Source: Aphanomyces cochlioides
Lineage: Eukaryota; Oomycota; Saprolegniomycetes; Saprolegniales; Verrucalvaceae
Length of the DNA stretch: 64,000 nt
Direction: 5' to 3'
Assembly: GCA_019828595.1 (NCBI GenBank)
Contig: JAHQRK010000016.1
Coordinates: forward strand, 868,001 to 932,000
This document shows positions 35,584-44,934 of this stretch, in pieces. Made by a program: the position numbers and the translations under genes. The notes under the pieces are model-generated. The model searched no databases, had not been told where the DNA came from, and worked only from the letters and a program-made list of their open reading frames with translations. Each line of letters starts with the position of its first letter. Position 1 is the first letter of the stretch.

Positions 35584-37315
35584 ATGGCGATTGAAACGAT
35601 CGTGTCGAGCGTGATCGTGGCGTTCGTCGTGGGCGGCACGCTCTTCGATGTCGAGCTCACGCAAGTGAGCAAGCGGTTGCATCCACGCAGCTTTCGGTAA
35701 TATGGCCACGTCCATCTTGAAGCAAACTCGACCGTGTCTAGCTGGCGCCGCATGGCCAATTGGCTCCCGCTTGGTGTCGCGTACGCTGCGTTCTACATGG
35801 CTCGCTACAATGTTTGAATTTCTCTACGACTAGCTGATGCTCTCTTTCTCTAGATTGCGGCTGGAAACATTGCAAGCGTTCGAGCTGAATTGGACATGTC
35901 CGAGACGGACATGGGCTGGTACTTGTTGACAGACTGAGTCGGACAAACGTCTCTGGCTAGGATTATCTCTGCTGGTTCGTGGGCGTACGCTCTCTCTGCA
36001 CCCTTGACAGGTCGACCCGTCCGTCGCAGTGTATTTTACAACCGTGAGTAGGTCAATTGACGGATCGAATCGGTGGTCAATACGGCATGCTTTTGGCTTG
36101 CGCTGGAGCTGGCTTGTGCAACTTTATGCTCGGCTTACTCTTTGTGAGCCACAAGTCGTCGCATCTCGCAGTCGTGCTTCTCTTTGCCTTGAACGTTGCT
36201 ATCCAAGGATTTGGAACCAGTGCCGTCGTCAAAATCAATGCAATGTGGTATGCTCCAAGTGAACGCGGCGTCTTTTCAGGTGAGCCACGAAACAAACTCT
36301 CTGCTTAGCCATTAATCTCTTAGGCGTGTTCAATATCTTTGTCGCGACAGGCTATTACTTGGCTCTTGGTTCTGGCCATGCGATCATTTCGTCGTTGGGG
36401 TGGCCTTATTTGTTTTTCATCCCGAGCGCGTTGCTCCTCGTGATGGGCATCATTATCTTGACTTGCGTCTCGAATGCACCACCGACAGCCTTGTCGTACA
36501 CACCACGAGGAACATTGATCAAGCCACCCAAGCTTCCAGCCGTGAGCATCACCAAGCTGCTTCAAAATCGCACGCTCATCGGGTATTTGTCGGCTGTCTT
36601 CTGTCTTAGTTGGGCTCGAGATGGTCTTCTCAATTGGATGTACTCGTTCTTTGACGCAGTTCGTGCGACTCCACTCACGTCAGACGATCATGCGATTCTT
36701 GGCGGAGCTTGGACCCTTGGAGGGTTTGTCGGCGGCCTCCTCTGCGGATGGATCAGTGACACGCTGTTTGCATCCAAGCGAACGCCACCAATTGTGCTCT
36801 TTTCAATTTTCCAAGCTGGTTCCTTCCTCCTCCTGTATGTCCTTGCGCCAACCCTCTCCACGGCATGGTTGGGCGTCCTTGTCTTCATCGTGAGCGTCTT
36901 CTTGCTTGGCAATTACACTTTGTTGAGTTACACCGTGCCTGCAGATTTGCCTCCTCATATTTCAGCCAGCGCTGTCGGTCTCTTTACTGCCGTCGGGTAA
37001 GCCTCTCTCCATGTCGGCCACGACGCTAAGAAACTCATTAGGTATTTCTCAACTGGTTTGGCTGGCGTTGTCATGGGCTCGTGCGTTCAACGCTGGGGCT
37101 ACACGTTTTGGATCTCCTCTCTCTTTCTAACATCCCTTGCGACTGCGCTCTGCACCATGCTCGGTGCTTACTTTTCCGAAGTTGAAATGCCAGACGAAAC
37201 CCCGTTGGTACAAGTCCAGCGCCGGAAATCGCGCGCATCCATCGTCGGCTCGGATCTCCTCGTGTTTGAAGAAGAGGACGACAACCTCGTTCGTTCAATC
37301 ACCGTCGATATTTAG
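35584..37315 (+). CDS. MFS transporter, organophosphate:phosphate antiporter type (GlpT/SLC37-like)
   Basis: Twelve-span major facilitator protein, probably exchanging a phosphorylated sugar or glycerol phosphate for phosphate; the substrate is inferred. The ATG at 35584 starts a first span (TIVSSVIVAFVVGGTLFD); exon 2 has the family block LPLGVAYAAFYMARYN, exon 3 AAGNIASVRAELDMSETDMGW. After two introns comes LTGQLTDRIGGQYGMLLACA, where DRxGG is the MFS loop 2-3 motif. A long exon (36326-37000) holds the central spans, with SWARDGLLNWMYSFF and GLLCGWISDTLF, and the last exon ends in an acidic cytosolic tail. Introns (near 35696-35740, 35818-35860, 35912-35960, 36009-36050, 36282-36325, 36998-37041) are 40-55 nt and keep frame. 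No inactivating change was seen. Confidence 0.83.
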
Positions 37316-38085
37316 AGGCTAGCGGCTACGTGAAAGTCTTCAATTGCATGGACTGAGTGCACGTTGGAGCCAATTTGTCTTTGTAACCCACAAGAAGTTG
37401 TAGCTGACTTTGTTCTTTGCTTGCTCCTTGTTTCACTTCTGGCTGTCTCATGGAGCTTGTCTTGACATTTTTGTCAGATTTCATCTGTCGGTCGTCAACA
37501 TCACTCACGATGAACCATCACTAACCATGACCTCCATCCCGTCAACAAAGATTGCAATTTGCATGTCCTCAAGAAGATCCTTCTCGCGTCCTCTCTAACC
37601 TTTCCAAGCGTCTATCAGAGCCACACAATCCCGTGCGAGCTTCACTCCCTCTACTGCCTTTGTTTTTTCGCTTCTGTGCAATTCCGCATCGTGAGTTGGA
37701 GGTCGCACCTCTGTCGAGAGTGTGAAAGCAAATATAGCAAACCTACCATCGTAAGTCTAGTTCAACCATCCACGGCTTGGTTATTCATCGTCTTGGCGTC
37801 GTTCCTGTGAGTCATTCGACAGCAGACTCATCAGAGTCACTTGCCGACGACTGGTGACCTAATGCTGAAAGGCCATTGGTCAATTTTGAAACCGACAAAT
37901 TTAGTGGCCATCAGAAGGGCAACAGAACCTCTCGTCGCAATCTTTGGACTTTGTGAGGATTGAAAGCATTTCTAGTCGATGTCGGCATTGCTGACGATGC
38001 AGAGATGCGTCTAGAGGACTCTTGGACGGCTTGAATCGTCATAAAATATCATATACTTATGCTAAACGCGACCAACATGCGATCG
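37316..38085. other. Intergenic, nothing recognised
   Basis: About 770 bases between two convergent genes (transporter plus, bZIP 2 minus). Short open frames lack domain or coding texture. Confidence 0.4.
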
Positions 38086-39304
38086 TCAGAGAGTGTCGAC
38101 ATCCATGGATTGATCGAGCTGAAAAGCAAGTTGCTCGTAAAATATTCTCGCGTCAGATTGCGCTATAAAGATGAGGTGCTCATAGAGTGCATTTAGCTTG
38201 GCCTCTTCAGATTCATGCGGATGTAAATGAAAGCCATAGCCGTCGGCCACGGCGTCGAGACTAACTTTCTCGTCGACACCAAACTCAATGGCAGACACGC
38301 TGAATGTGCGCACGGTGGTCTGGCTAGGTCCCATGCGGCGGATATCAACCCTAAAGATCCGTCAGAGAACGTGACAATGGCGGCATTGAGACCATCGCAT
38401 CGCGTGCTTTTGACGAGCATCGACGCCAGGCTCGGCTTTATCTTGCTGGACGCGGCGAAAGACCATGATACATCGATCTGCCTCGTGAAAGAAAGCTTGA
38501 AGGACGTTCCAAGACCCGTCGTGCTCCCGTGGACATCGATAGTACAGCGTGTTGCCTTCGTTCTCGACGTTCACCTACGATAATCGTCATGCACTGCCGC
38601 GGCTGTCATGCTAGAACCTGCGTTGGATCGAGAAGTAAGAGGGAATCGAGGCGATATCGAAGGACGTCGATGACAGATCGCATTGGGAACGCAAGCAACT
38701 CTTGCGAGTGCTCCATGACGTTGACGCATGGATCGGCAAACTCGACGTCAAAGTTGGCAAACGTCGTCACGGTTGGATCGACGGTCGGGAGATGGCCCAA
38801 TATCGCGTCGGTATTGCGGTACATATGGAGCGTGAGCCATTCCTTGGCGAGACGTCGTGCGCGTGGTTCCGATGGGAGAATCGTTCGACGAAACACTTTG
38901 CTCCATGAGACGGCAGTCTACTCGATGAGTTCAACAAGTTCAATCGCTCATAAGCATACCGGCAAGCTCTCGTACGAATCGGCGATGCGCTGGAGACTTG
39001 CGATTTGCTCGTGGTAATCTTGCGCTTCGAGCTCGAGCGACTTCTTGTCGTCGAGAGCGCGCTTCGACTCTTCCCGGAACGCGGCTGCAATCAATTGCCA
39101 AGAGAGTGTTAGGTCTGACGAGACTGGAGGGGTACGCGTCGGCTCGAGCTCCTGAGCTCGCTGCTGTAGCTCGTTGAGTTCTCGCTGGAGCACCTCGAAC
39201 TCGGTTCGCTCCTTGCGGCGGTGTTCGCGCTGCTTTTCTCGAAAGTATTCGCGGCGATCGGCTTCCGATCCATTCGGACTGCGCATGACCAAGTGAGATG
39301 TCAT
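38086..39304 (-). CDS. bZIP transcription factor 2, paralogue of bZIP 1
   Basis: The ATG at 39304 leads after about 15 residues into a basic region (REYFREKQREHRRKERTEFE) and a leucine zipper (VLQRELNELQQRAQEL). The C-terminal region of about 250 residues matches bZIP gene 1: EWLTLHMYRNTDAIL, FANFDVEFADP, a strand ending QKHAMRW, then across an intron WVDIRRMGPSQTTVRTFSVS and a helical tail ending SMDVDTL. Introns near 38909-38951, 38577-38620 and 38347-38392 all restore frame. The shared C-terminal region suggests a ligand-binding or START-like fold, but that is a guess from its secondary-structure pattern. The two paralogues lie 28 kb apart on the same strand. Confidence 0.8.
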
Positions 39305-39857
39305 CTTAGCTCATCCAGTAACTTTGTCGTCGATCAACGTTCGTCCAGCATGCATTCACGCATGTTGCACCATGCACCACATGGTTCAAAGTTGACGATC
39401 TGTAAACAATCTTCCGACGCACTTCCACGGCGTTCCAAGGCCCTTTCGGCAAGTTTCAAGCTCGACAGACAACAGAGCGATAGCTTGGGAAGCTCGTAGC
39501 CACCGACGAAAGCCACTGAAGTCCATCGAGGGGATGCACCAACGTGTGTACTCCAGATCCCCCGCGAATGCATGTTTGGTACCCACTGAATGATGGTTCC
39601 TGGCACGTACATGGAACTTTCCCCTTGGCTCTCATGCGCCTCTGCTACAGTTCGCACGACGGCAGTGCAGGCTGGACATCAAGATTCGATCCATGGCGTC
39701 CATTTCTTCCTTCTCATCCTCCTACAGCACGCCAAGAGCGCGTCGTTGCGACGGACTACCGTGTACTTGCAGCAAGAAGACACATGCATTCCGCGATCCT
39801 CCTTGTGAGTGTCAACCAGCCATAGGTGGTGGAGGTGCATACCCAACTCTAGAGTGT
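39305..39857. other. Intergenic or 3' exons of the unknown gene
   Basis: Minus-strand frames at 39334-39657 and 39679-39861 are open and could be further exons of the unknown gene at 39.9-40.2 kb, but no convincing splice chain was found. Confidence 0.3.
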
Positions 39858-40244
39858 TCATCGCAATCTTGCTTGTGTATTGACGGCCAAATTCAACTTC
39901 TTCTGGCGGCGTTGAGCTCGTGGATCATTGTTTTCATGGTCCGAGTGAATGGCTCCGTAGGATTGAAGGGCTAGAAGACGATCGGACCAACGCAACCAAA
40001 GCCACGAGATCCTTTCAACCGCCAGGAGACAATCTAAGAGCTCTCTTTGATAAGTCTCGTGGCGCGCAATGGCTTGAAGTGGAAGCACGCCGTGAAAAGA
40101 CTTCTGCAGTGGTACAATCCACATCATGAAGCTACCAACATTGCCATCGTGTGTGGGTGATTGGGGTGCAATTTCAGTGCAAGGATAGACAGCGTTCACA
40201 CTGGAATCCAGCTGGTCGTCGATAGATAAACTTGGAGACGCCAT
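39858..40244 (-). CDS. Small protein of unknown function
   Basis: An open frame of 128 codons from the ATG at 40244 (MASPSLSIDDQLDSSVNAVY), preceded by an in-frame Ser/Pro-rich extension without an ATG up to 40391. The middle looks helical (RHETYQRELLDCLLAVERIS), followed by a Trp-rich stretch and a basic segment near the end (RRQKKLNLA). No known domain is recognised. It stands head to head with the RCC1-repeat gene, about 200 bases apart, so they may share a promoter. Further 3' exons are possible. Confidence 0.4.
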   Translation of the reverse strand: MASPSLSIDDQLDSSVNAVYPCTEIAPQSPTHDGNVGSFMMWIVPLQKSFHGVLPLQAIARHETYQRELLDCLLAVERISWLWLRWSDRLLALQSYGAIHSDHENNDPRAQRRQKKLNLAVNTQARLR

Positions 40245-40441
40245 TGCTAGCCTTCGAGGGCTGCTGATGCCGTCTGGAGATTGCAAATGTGGCGTCGGTG
40301 GCGTTGTCAAAAGTGACTTTGGGGCCACTTCGATGCTTGGCTGGATTTTGAATGAAGGACTTAAGTGAAATTCGGACTTAATACAACGCACTTTATTGAA
40401 CTCAATGGAGAGTGGTCGAAACCCAAGACGTGGTCACGACA

Positions 40442-41886
40442 ATGATGGCGTCCTTGCGGCCGGCCATTCGTCGAGCTTCGTCAAGTATGGAGCTGTCCTG
40501 GAAGGATATTACGTGCTGAGCTGCTCCATGTAGGTACGAAGGGCTGTGCTGTTGAAGCCGTGAAGAAAACGCTGTATTCATACGGTGATGGCTACTTGGG
40601 AACATTGGGTCACGGCAGCTTTGAGCAAGTTGATGCACCGAAAGCCATTGAAGCGTTTGACGGACTCGATCTTGTCAAAACATCGACGGGATGGTAATAT
40701 GAGATGCTGCACAGGTGAAGAAAGTATACGCATTGTAGGGCGCATTCTGGCGTGGTGGATTCCGAAGGGAAGGCGTATGTGTTTGGCCGAACGCATCACT
40801 TCAAGAACGTCATCCGAGGGATCAATATGCGTCGCATGGCGCCTTGGTTTCTCAATTTTGTCAACAAGCTCGGTGGTCCGCGATCCGTCGAAGCTTTCAC
40901 CCCGACGGAAGTACTCCTGCCTGAAAAAGTCACCGATATCTCGTGTGGTGCGACGTTGTCCTTCTTCCGGACCGAATCCGGCGCGTTGTACTCGAACGGC
41001 GGCAACAACTATGGCCAATGCGGTGTCGGCCATGAGAATGTCAGTGTCTGGGAGGCTGAAATCGTCAAGATGCCTCCTGTAAAGCAAGTGGCTGCGGGGT
41101 ATCAACACGTGCTTGCGCTCACCGAAGAGGGCCAAGTCTACTCGTGGGGCAAAGGTGAACGCGGTCAACTGGGCTAGTACTTTCACTGCCTTTCAAGATT
41201 CCAATTGACTTGTCAACGTAGTGGCACCGTCAACTTGAGCGCACCGCAACAGCTTGTCGCTCTGCGGGATAAACAAGTGCGCTACGTCGATGTTGGCTTC
41301 AACTCGTCGCTAGCAGTGACAGGTATGACCTGCATAGCTGCAGTTCATCGCAGCTAATGTTGCCTGACCGTAGACAAGGGCGAGTTGTACGTCTGGGGAA
41401 AGCTAATGGGCGCTGATGCCCATGGACGCAAGAATGGCGAAGATCAAATCGTCCCTCGACTCGTGCGAACGTCAGCACCTGTTGTGGAGGCCAAGAGCAG
41501 CCACTTTCACACGCTCCTCTTGACAGAGGATGGCAAGATGTGGGTCCTTGGTCGTAGTCCAGCGGTGCACGTGCCAGGCGAAAAGGCCATCCGCACGAAT
41601 CCAGAGATGCATGTGTCGCCCGTCGCAGTGCCTGATACAACCAACGGCGAATTGGATCCCAAGTGCATTGTCCGCTTTGGCAAAGGTGTCAACAACACGT
41701 CAATCGTGACCGGTAAGAAGCCTAGTCATGATGGAAATTTAAATGTTGTCGATAGATGATGGACGAGTCTTTGTTTGGGACTGGAAGGATGGACTTGTCC
41801 TCGTCGACGCGGCGCGGGACTACTTCGTCGATTCCTTCGAGACGGGATTTGGCACGAACGTCTTCTTAGGTCGTCCCCGACAGTAA
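40442..41886 (+). CDS. RCC1-repeat protein, probably mitochondrial
   Basis: Beta-propeller of RCC1 repeats. The start (MMASLRPAIRRASS) is short, basic and without acids, as in a mitochondrial presequence, which recalls the mitochondrial RCC1-like protein RCC1L; localisation is inferred. Repeats seen: LYSYGDGYLGTLGHGSFEQ, AYVFGRTHHF, ALYSNGGNNYGQCGVG, VYSWGKGERGQLGYG, LYVWGKLMGADAHGRK, MWVLGRSPAV and a last VFVWDWKDG. At least five introns (near 40488-40535, 40693-40739, 41176-41220, 41322-41372, 41712-41755) restore frame. About 400 residues, suiting a seven-bladed propeller. No kinase, RING or other added domain is present. Confidence 0.85.
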
Positions 41887-42015
41887 ATAGAGCCTCGTAT
41901 GGTTGATCCTTCCTTCCGTCTCTCGACATGAGACTTTGAGCTAGCTAGCGACCGCTGATGAAACGCACTAGCGTTTCAGTTGCTGGTTCACATCTCCATA
42001 AAAGTGACTGCGACG

Positions 42016-42435
42016 ATGGAACTGTTCCAAAAGTCGTCTACAAAGTACAACTCGGCCACGCAGTCCAAAGTCACGCCAGACTTAGCATGGCCCGACAAGG
42101 ACGACGACTCGCAAAACGACCTGAACGTCGACCTGAACGTCGACCTGGAACGTATTCCATCGACGAATCAATTAGACGACGCACCGCTTTCTCACCGGTC
42201 ATCGTCGGGAGCTTCCTGGATGTCCATGGCTGAAAATGTGATAATGGAGCCGCATGTCCACGCGGAATACCACATTGCCTGCCGGCGAAAGACAACGTAT
42301 GAGGCTCGGGTGCGACTCACGCCCGAGAGCAAACCGATTTACGTCGGACGGTACAAAAGGGAGCAAGCGGCCAGAGATGCATGTGCGCGACTTCTACAGC
42401 AAGCGTCGAGAACTCCGCGCAGACCTTTATTTTGA
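42016..42435 (+). CDS. Small AP2/ERF-like DNA-binding protein
   Basis: A single exon of 139 codons from the ATG at 42016. The N-terminal half is Asp/Ser-rich with a short internal repeat (LNVDLNVDL). The C-terminal part contains YEARVRLTPESKPIYVGRYK followed by REQAARDACARLL, which has the layout of an AP2 domain: a Glu-Ala-Arg strand, a Tyr-hGly-Arg strand and an amphipathic helix starting AA-AxD. AP2 domains bind DNA and are typical of plants and apicomplexans, with scattered members elsewhere. Its stop overlaps the last nine bases of the convergent SANT gene. A nearby upstream ATG at 41958 is in another frame. Confidence 0.55.
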   Translation: MELFQKSSTKYNSATQSKVTPDLAWPDKDDDSQNDLNVDLNVDLERIPSTNQLDDAPLSHRSSSGASWMSMAENVIMEPHVHAEYHIACRRKTTYEARVRLTPESKPIYVGRYKREQAARDACARLLQQASRTPRRPLF

Positions 42436-43971
42436 GATTAACGTCGGCGTGATGCGTTTCTTCTGTCTAACTGGATGAACTTTTGCTGGCTCTGTCGGGA
42501 CTGTGTCTAATAAAGATGACGAATGTGGCAGCAGTGACTCCATCCATGCCGTGCACGCTCCAGGACCTTCGTCAAGGAATCCATTGAAATCTGTGCTTGT
42601 TTCAGTTGGTGGCAGCGGCAACGACGGTGTCCAATGCAGGTCTTCATCTGGTGGGGGTAAAAAATCCAGTGTGATATACGTCGTCACCGGCGTTGGCGCC
42701 TGGGGCTCATGTTGTGGTGGTGTCGTGGTCGGATGCTGAGGTGACGTTGACGAAGCTGTCCATCGGTATTCGAGTGTAACAATATCGTCGTCAATAAGCG
42801 GCCTTGAATATTGGTGAAAGATATCCCAGCAAGTCACGCTGATGTCATCAGCGCTCCAGCCAGGATGGAGGCGATCCCCTAGCGGCACGACGCGAAACAG
42901 TGCGTCGGGTCCAACTAGTGGTTGTACGGCAGCCCATTTGGTCATCATGTGGCTGCAGACATCTGAAATACGCTTCGAGCCGTTCATTTTCAGCTCTACT
43001 TTGGGGTGTGCACCGATTCGAGCGACGAGACTTTGAGTGGTCTTGTCAATAGGGACGAATCGGACTTTGATCTGTTTTTTTTTGGCATCCCCAGGTGAGA
43101 CTTTGAATCGCTTTGCGTCGTCTAGGGGAGTCATGGAAGTGCGCTGCGGTGCATCGGGAGATTGAAGTGGCCGCTTCTTCCGAACGATGGGAGTGTGGAC
43201 TATGATGGCAGGTGGCTGCGGCGGGGGAAGGCCACGTTTCATTTGCTGTGCTGAAATGGCAGCTTCACTGCTTTTACGACTTTTGAGCAAAGTATTCTTC
43301 AAACGACCTGCAAGGCGTTTTTTGTGTAGTGGATTGGAAATGTCTAGTTCCGACGAGCAGACACGGTGCCAACATGAAAGCGCAAACCGGATTTCTTCCG
43401 GCGATTCGACATTCAATGGCTCATGGACAAGTAAGAGCATATCGTGGACATGAGAGACCATAGCGCTGTAAAAGTGTTGGATGGCAGAGACTGATTTGTG
43501 TGGCAACTTTCTGGTGAGTTGCTCCCACCGCCTTGGCAGAACGGATGCAGACGTCCAACTGCGCTTCATTGCTTGGAAAAAGACGCATTGGTCGTCCCAG
43601 GGCCAACCTCCCCATGAGCGTTTTGTTGACTTTTCACCGCGCAATGTCATAAACGGGGATGATACAATCGCTGGTGTCGTGTCGTCATCTGGAAGAGGTG
43701 GCATTTTGTCCAGGAACGACATATCTGCGACGTGGTCAATTGAATTCCCTGTGTGTGTTTTGTTCGCGGAATCGAGTAGCAACCTAGATGCTTCCGCTTT
43801 GGCTTTCTTTGGTTGTGGTTTGGGTGGCGATGTATTCTTCTTGGCTGGAGGGGTTTCGTCAACATAACCTGTAGTATCTGGCGTCGTGGAGTGGAAGAAC
43901 GCTTCCGAGGAATCGGACCACGATAGATCTGGGAAGAGTTCTTCGTCAACGGACGTTAGTGACGAGTCCAT
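42427..43971 (-). CDS. Cramped/TKI1-like SANT-domain chromatin protein
   Basis: About 514 codons from the first ATG at 43971. The frame stays open and coding-like upstream to 44208 without an ATG, so an upstream exon may supply the true start. A SANT/Myb-like unit lies near 43440-43610 (WPWDDQCVFFQAMKRSW, then VSAIQHFYSAMVSHVHDMLL). A Lys/Pro-rich linker follows (IVRKKRPLQS). A second block near 42780-43070 (IKVRFVPIDKTTQSLVARIG, then WDIFHQYSRPLIDDDIVTLE) has the ubiquitin-like layout that follows the SANT domain in animal Cramped and plant TSL-kinase-interacting protein 1. Those proteins act on histone gene expression and chromatin; the same role here is inferred. The C-terminus is Pro/Thr-rich. 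Confidence 0.65.
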   Translation of the reverse strand: MDSSLTSVDEELFPDLSWSDSSEAFFHSTTPDTTGYVDETPPAKKNTSPPKPQPKKAKAEASRLLLDSANKTHTGNSIDHVADMSFLDKMPPLPDDDTTPAIVSSPFMTLRGEKSTKRSWGGWPWDDQCVFFQAMKRSWTSASVLPRRWEQLTRKLPHKSVSAIQHFYSAMVSHVHDMLLLVHEPLNVESPEEIRFALSCWHRVCSSELDISNPLHKKRLAGRLKNTLLKSRKSSEAAISAQQMKRGLPPPQPPAIIVHTPIVRKKRPLQSPDAPQRTSMTPLDDAKRFKVSPGDAKKKQIKVRFVPIDKTTQSLVARIGAHPKVELKMNGSKRISDVCSHMMTKWAAVQPLVGPDALFRVVPLGDRLHPGWSADDISVTCWDIFHQYSRPLIDDDIVTLEYRWTASSTSPQHPTTTPPQHEPQAPTPVTTYITLDFLPPPDEDLHWTPSLPLPPTETSTDFNGFLDEGPGACTAWMESLLPHSSSLLDTVPTEPAKVHPVRQKKRITPTLISK

Positions 43972-44208
43972 TTTATCAAGCCAGCCGTCTTCCAACGCCA
44001 CTGGCGTGATCCAGCTCGTATCAACGCAATTCTCTTTATCTATAGAGCATTCACGCAAGATATGAGCCTTGTGGGAGGCGTAGAGAGGTACCTGACGCGT
44101 CGACGGGCATGCGCTTTCTTGCGGAGATGCTTCCTTCTCAGGGTCAAAATCGAAATCTTGCTTTTTCGTACCAAAATGCAATATGAAGTCTGATTGGCTG
44201 AAATTCAA

Positions 44209-44934
44209 ATCGTCCCGCCAATAAGAAACTCATTTTGATTGGTTGAAAAGAAACGATAAGGAATTTAATTGGCTAATAATCAGCCAATTAAATAGCTTGG
44301 TCGATGCCATCAAAAAGCGCGCGCTTTGAAGTTGACCCAAATTTAGATGGCAGCCATGTTGACACACGAGTTGGTCTCTAGATAGCGTTTGGAGCAAATC
44401 GGCGGTAATTTCGTGCGTCTTGAGCCGGTATTTAGCTATTCAAACGCTTGGCTAAAGGATCGTCATCGAACGCTTTCGGGTTGGTCTCGGCTGAGAGCTC
44501 TACTATGCACTCGGTCTGTTTTAGTTGTCACCCTCCAGGTCAGATTGAAACGCCGGCTCATGTCAGGCAATAAGGTCAAACGCGTTGGTGATCTCACCAG
44601 TCGTGTGGTTGGTATGAATCGCGTCTAAAGCGTCGATGGGATAGACTCTGACCAAAGCGAGACAGAGACAGACTGGAAAATAGTCTCTGCCCAGACTGGT
44701 ACGCATTAGAGGTGAGCATATGCTGAAGACGAGGCATGATATAGTCAAAATTATTATGGTTTGCAGCGAAGTTGCTCTCGGAGGATGCAGGATCGAGTTC
44801 ATGCAGTGGACGATGGAATGCTGCTGGTATTTGCTGATGTAATTGAAAAATACATTGAGGACATTTCAGACTGTGAGATTTTTAAGGTAATTAAAGTAGT
44901 AATTTCGTTGATAGATAGAAAGCTTTCTACGGAT
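44209..44934. promoter_or_regulatory. Intergenic region with clustered CCAAT elements and an inverted repeat
   Basis: About 725 bases between the SANT gene 5' end and the eEF3 copy 1 stop. Four ATTGG/CCAAT motifs lie at about 44191-44290. Two of them form the arms of a perfect inverted repeat at 44263-44274 and 44282-44293 (ATTTAATTGGCT, 7-base spacer). This fits a promoter for the SANT gene. No gene was recognised between 44300 and 44930. Confidence 0.5.
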
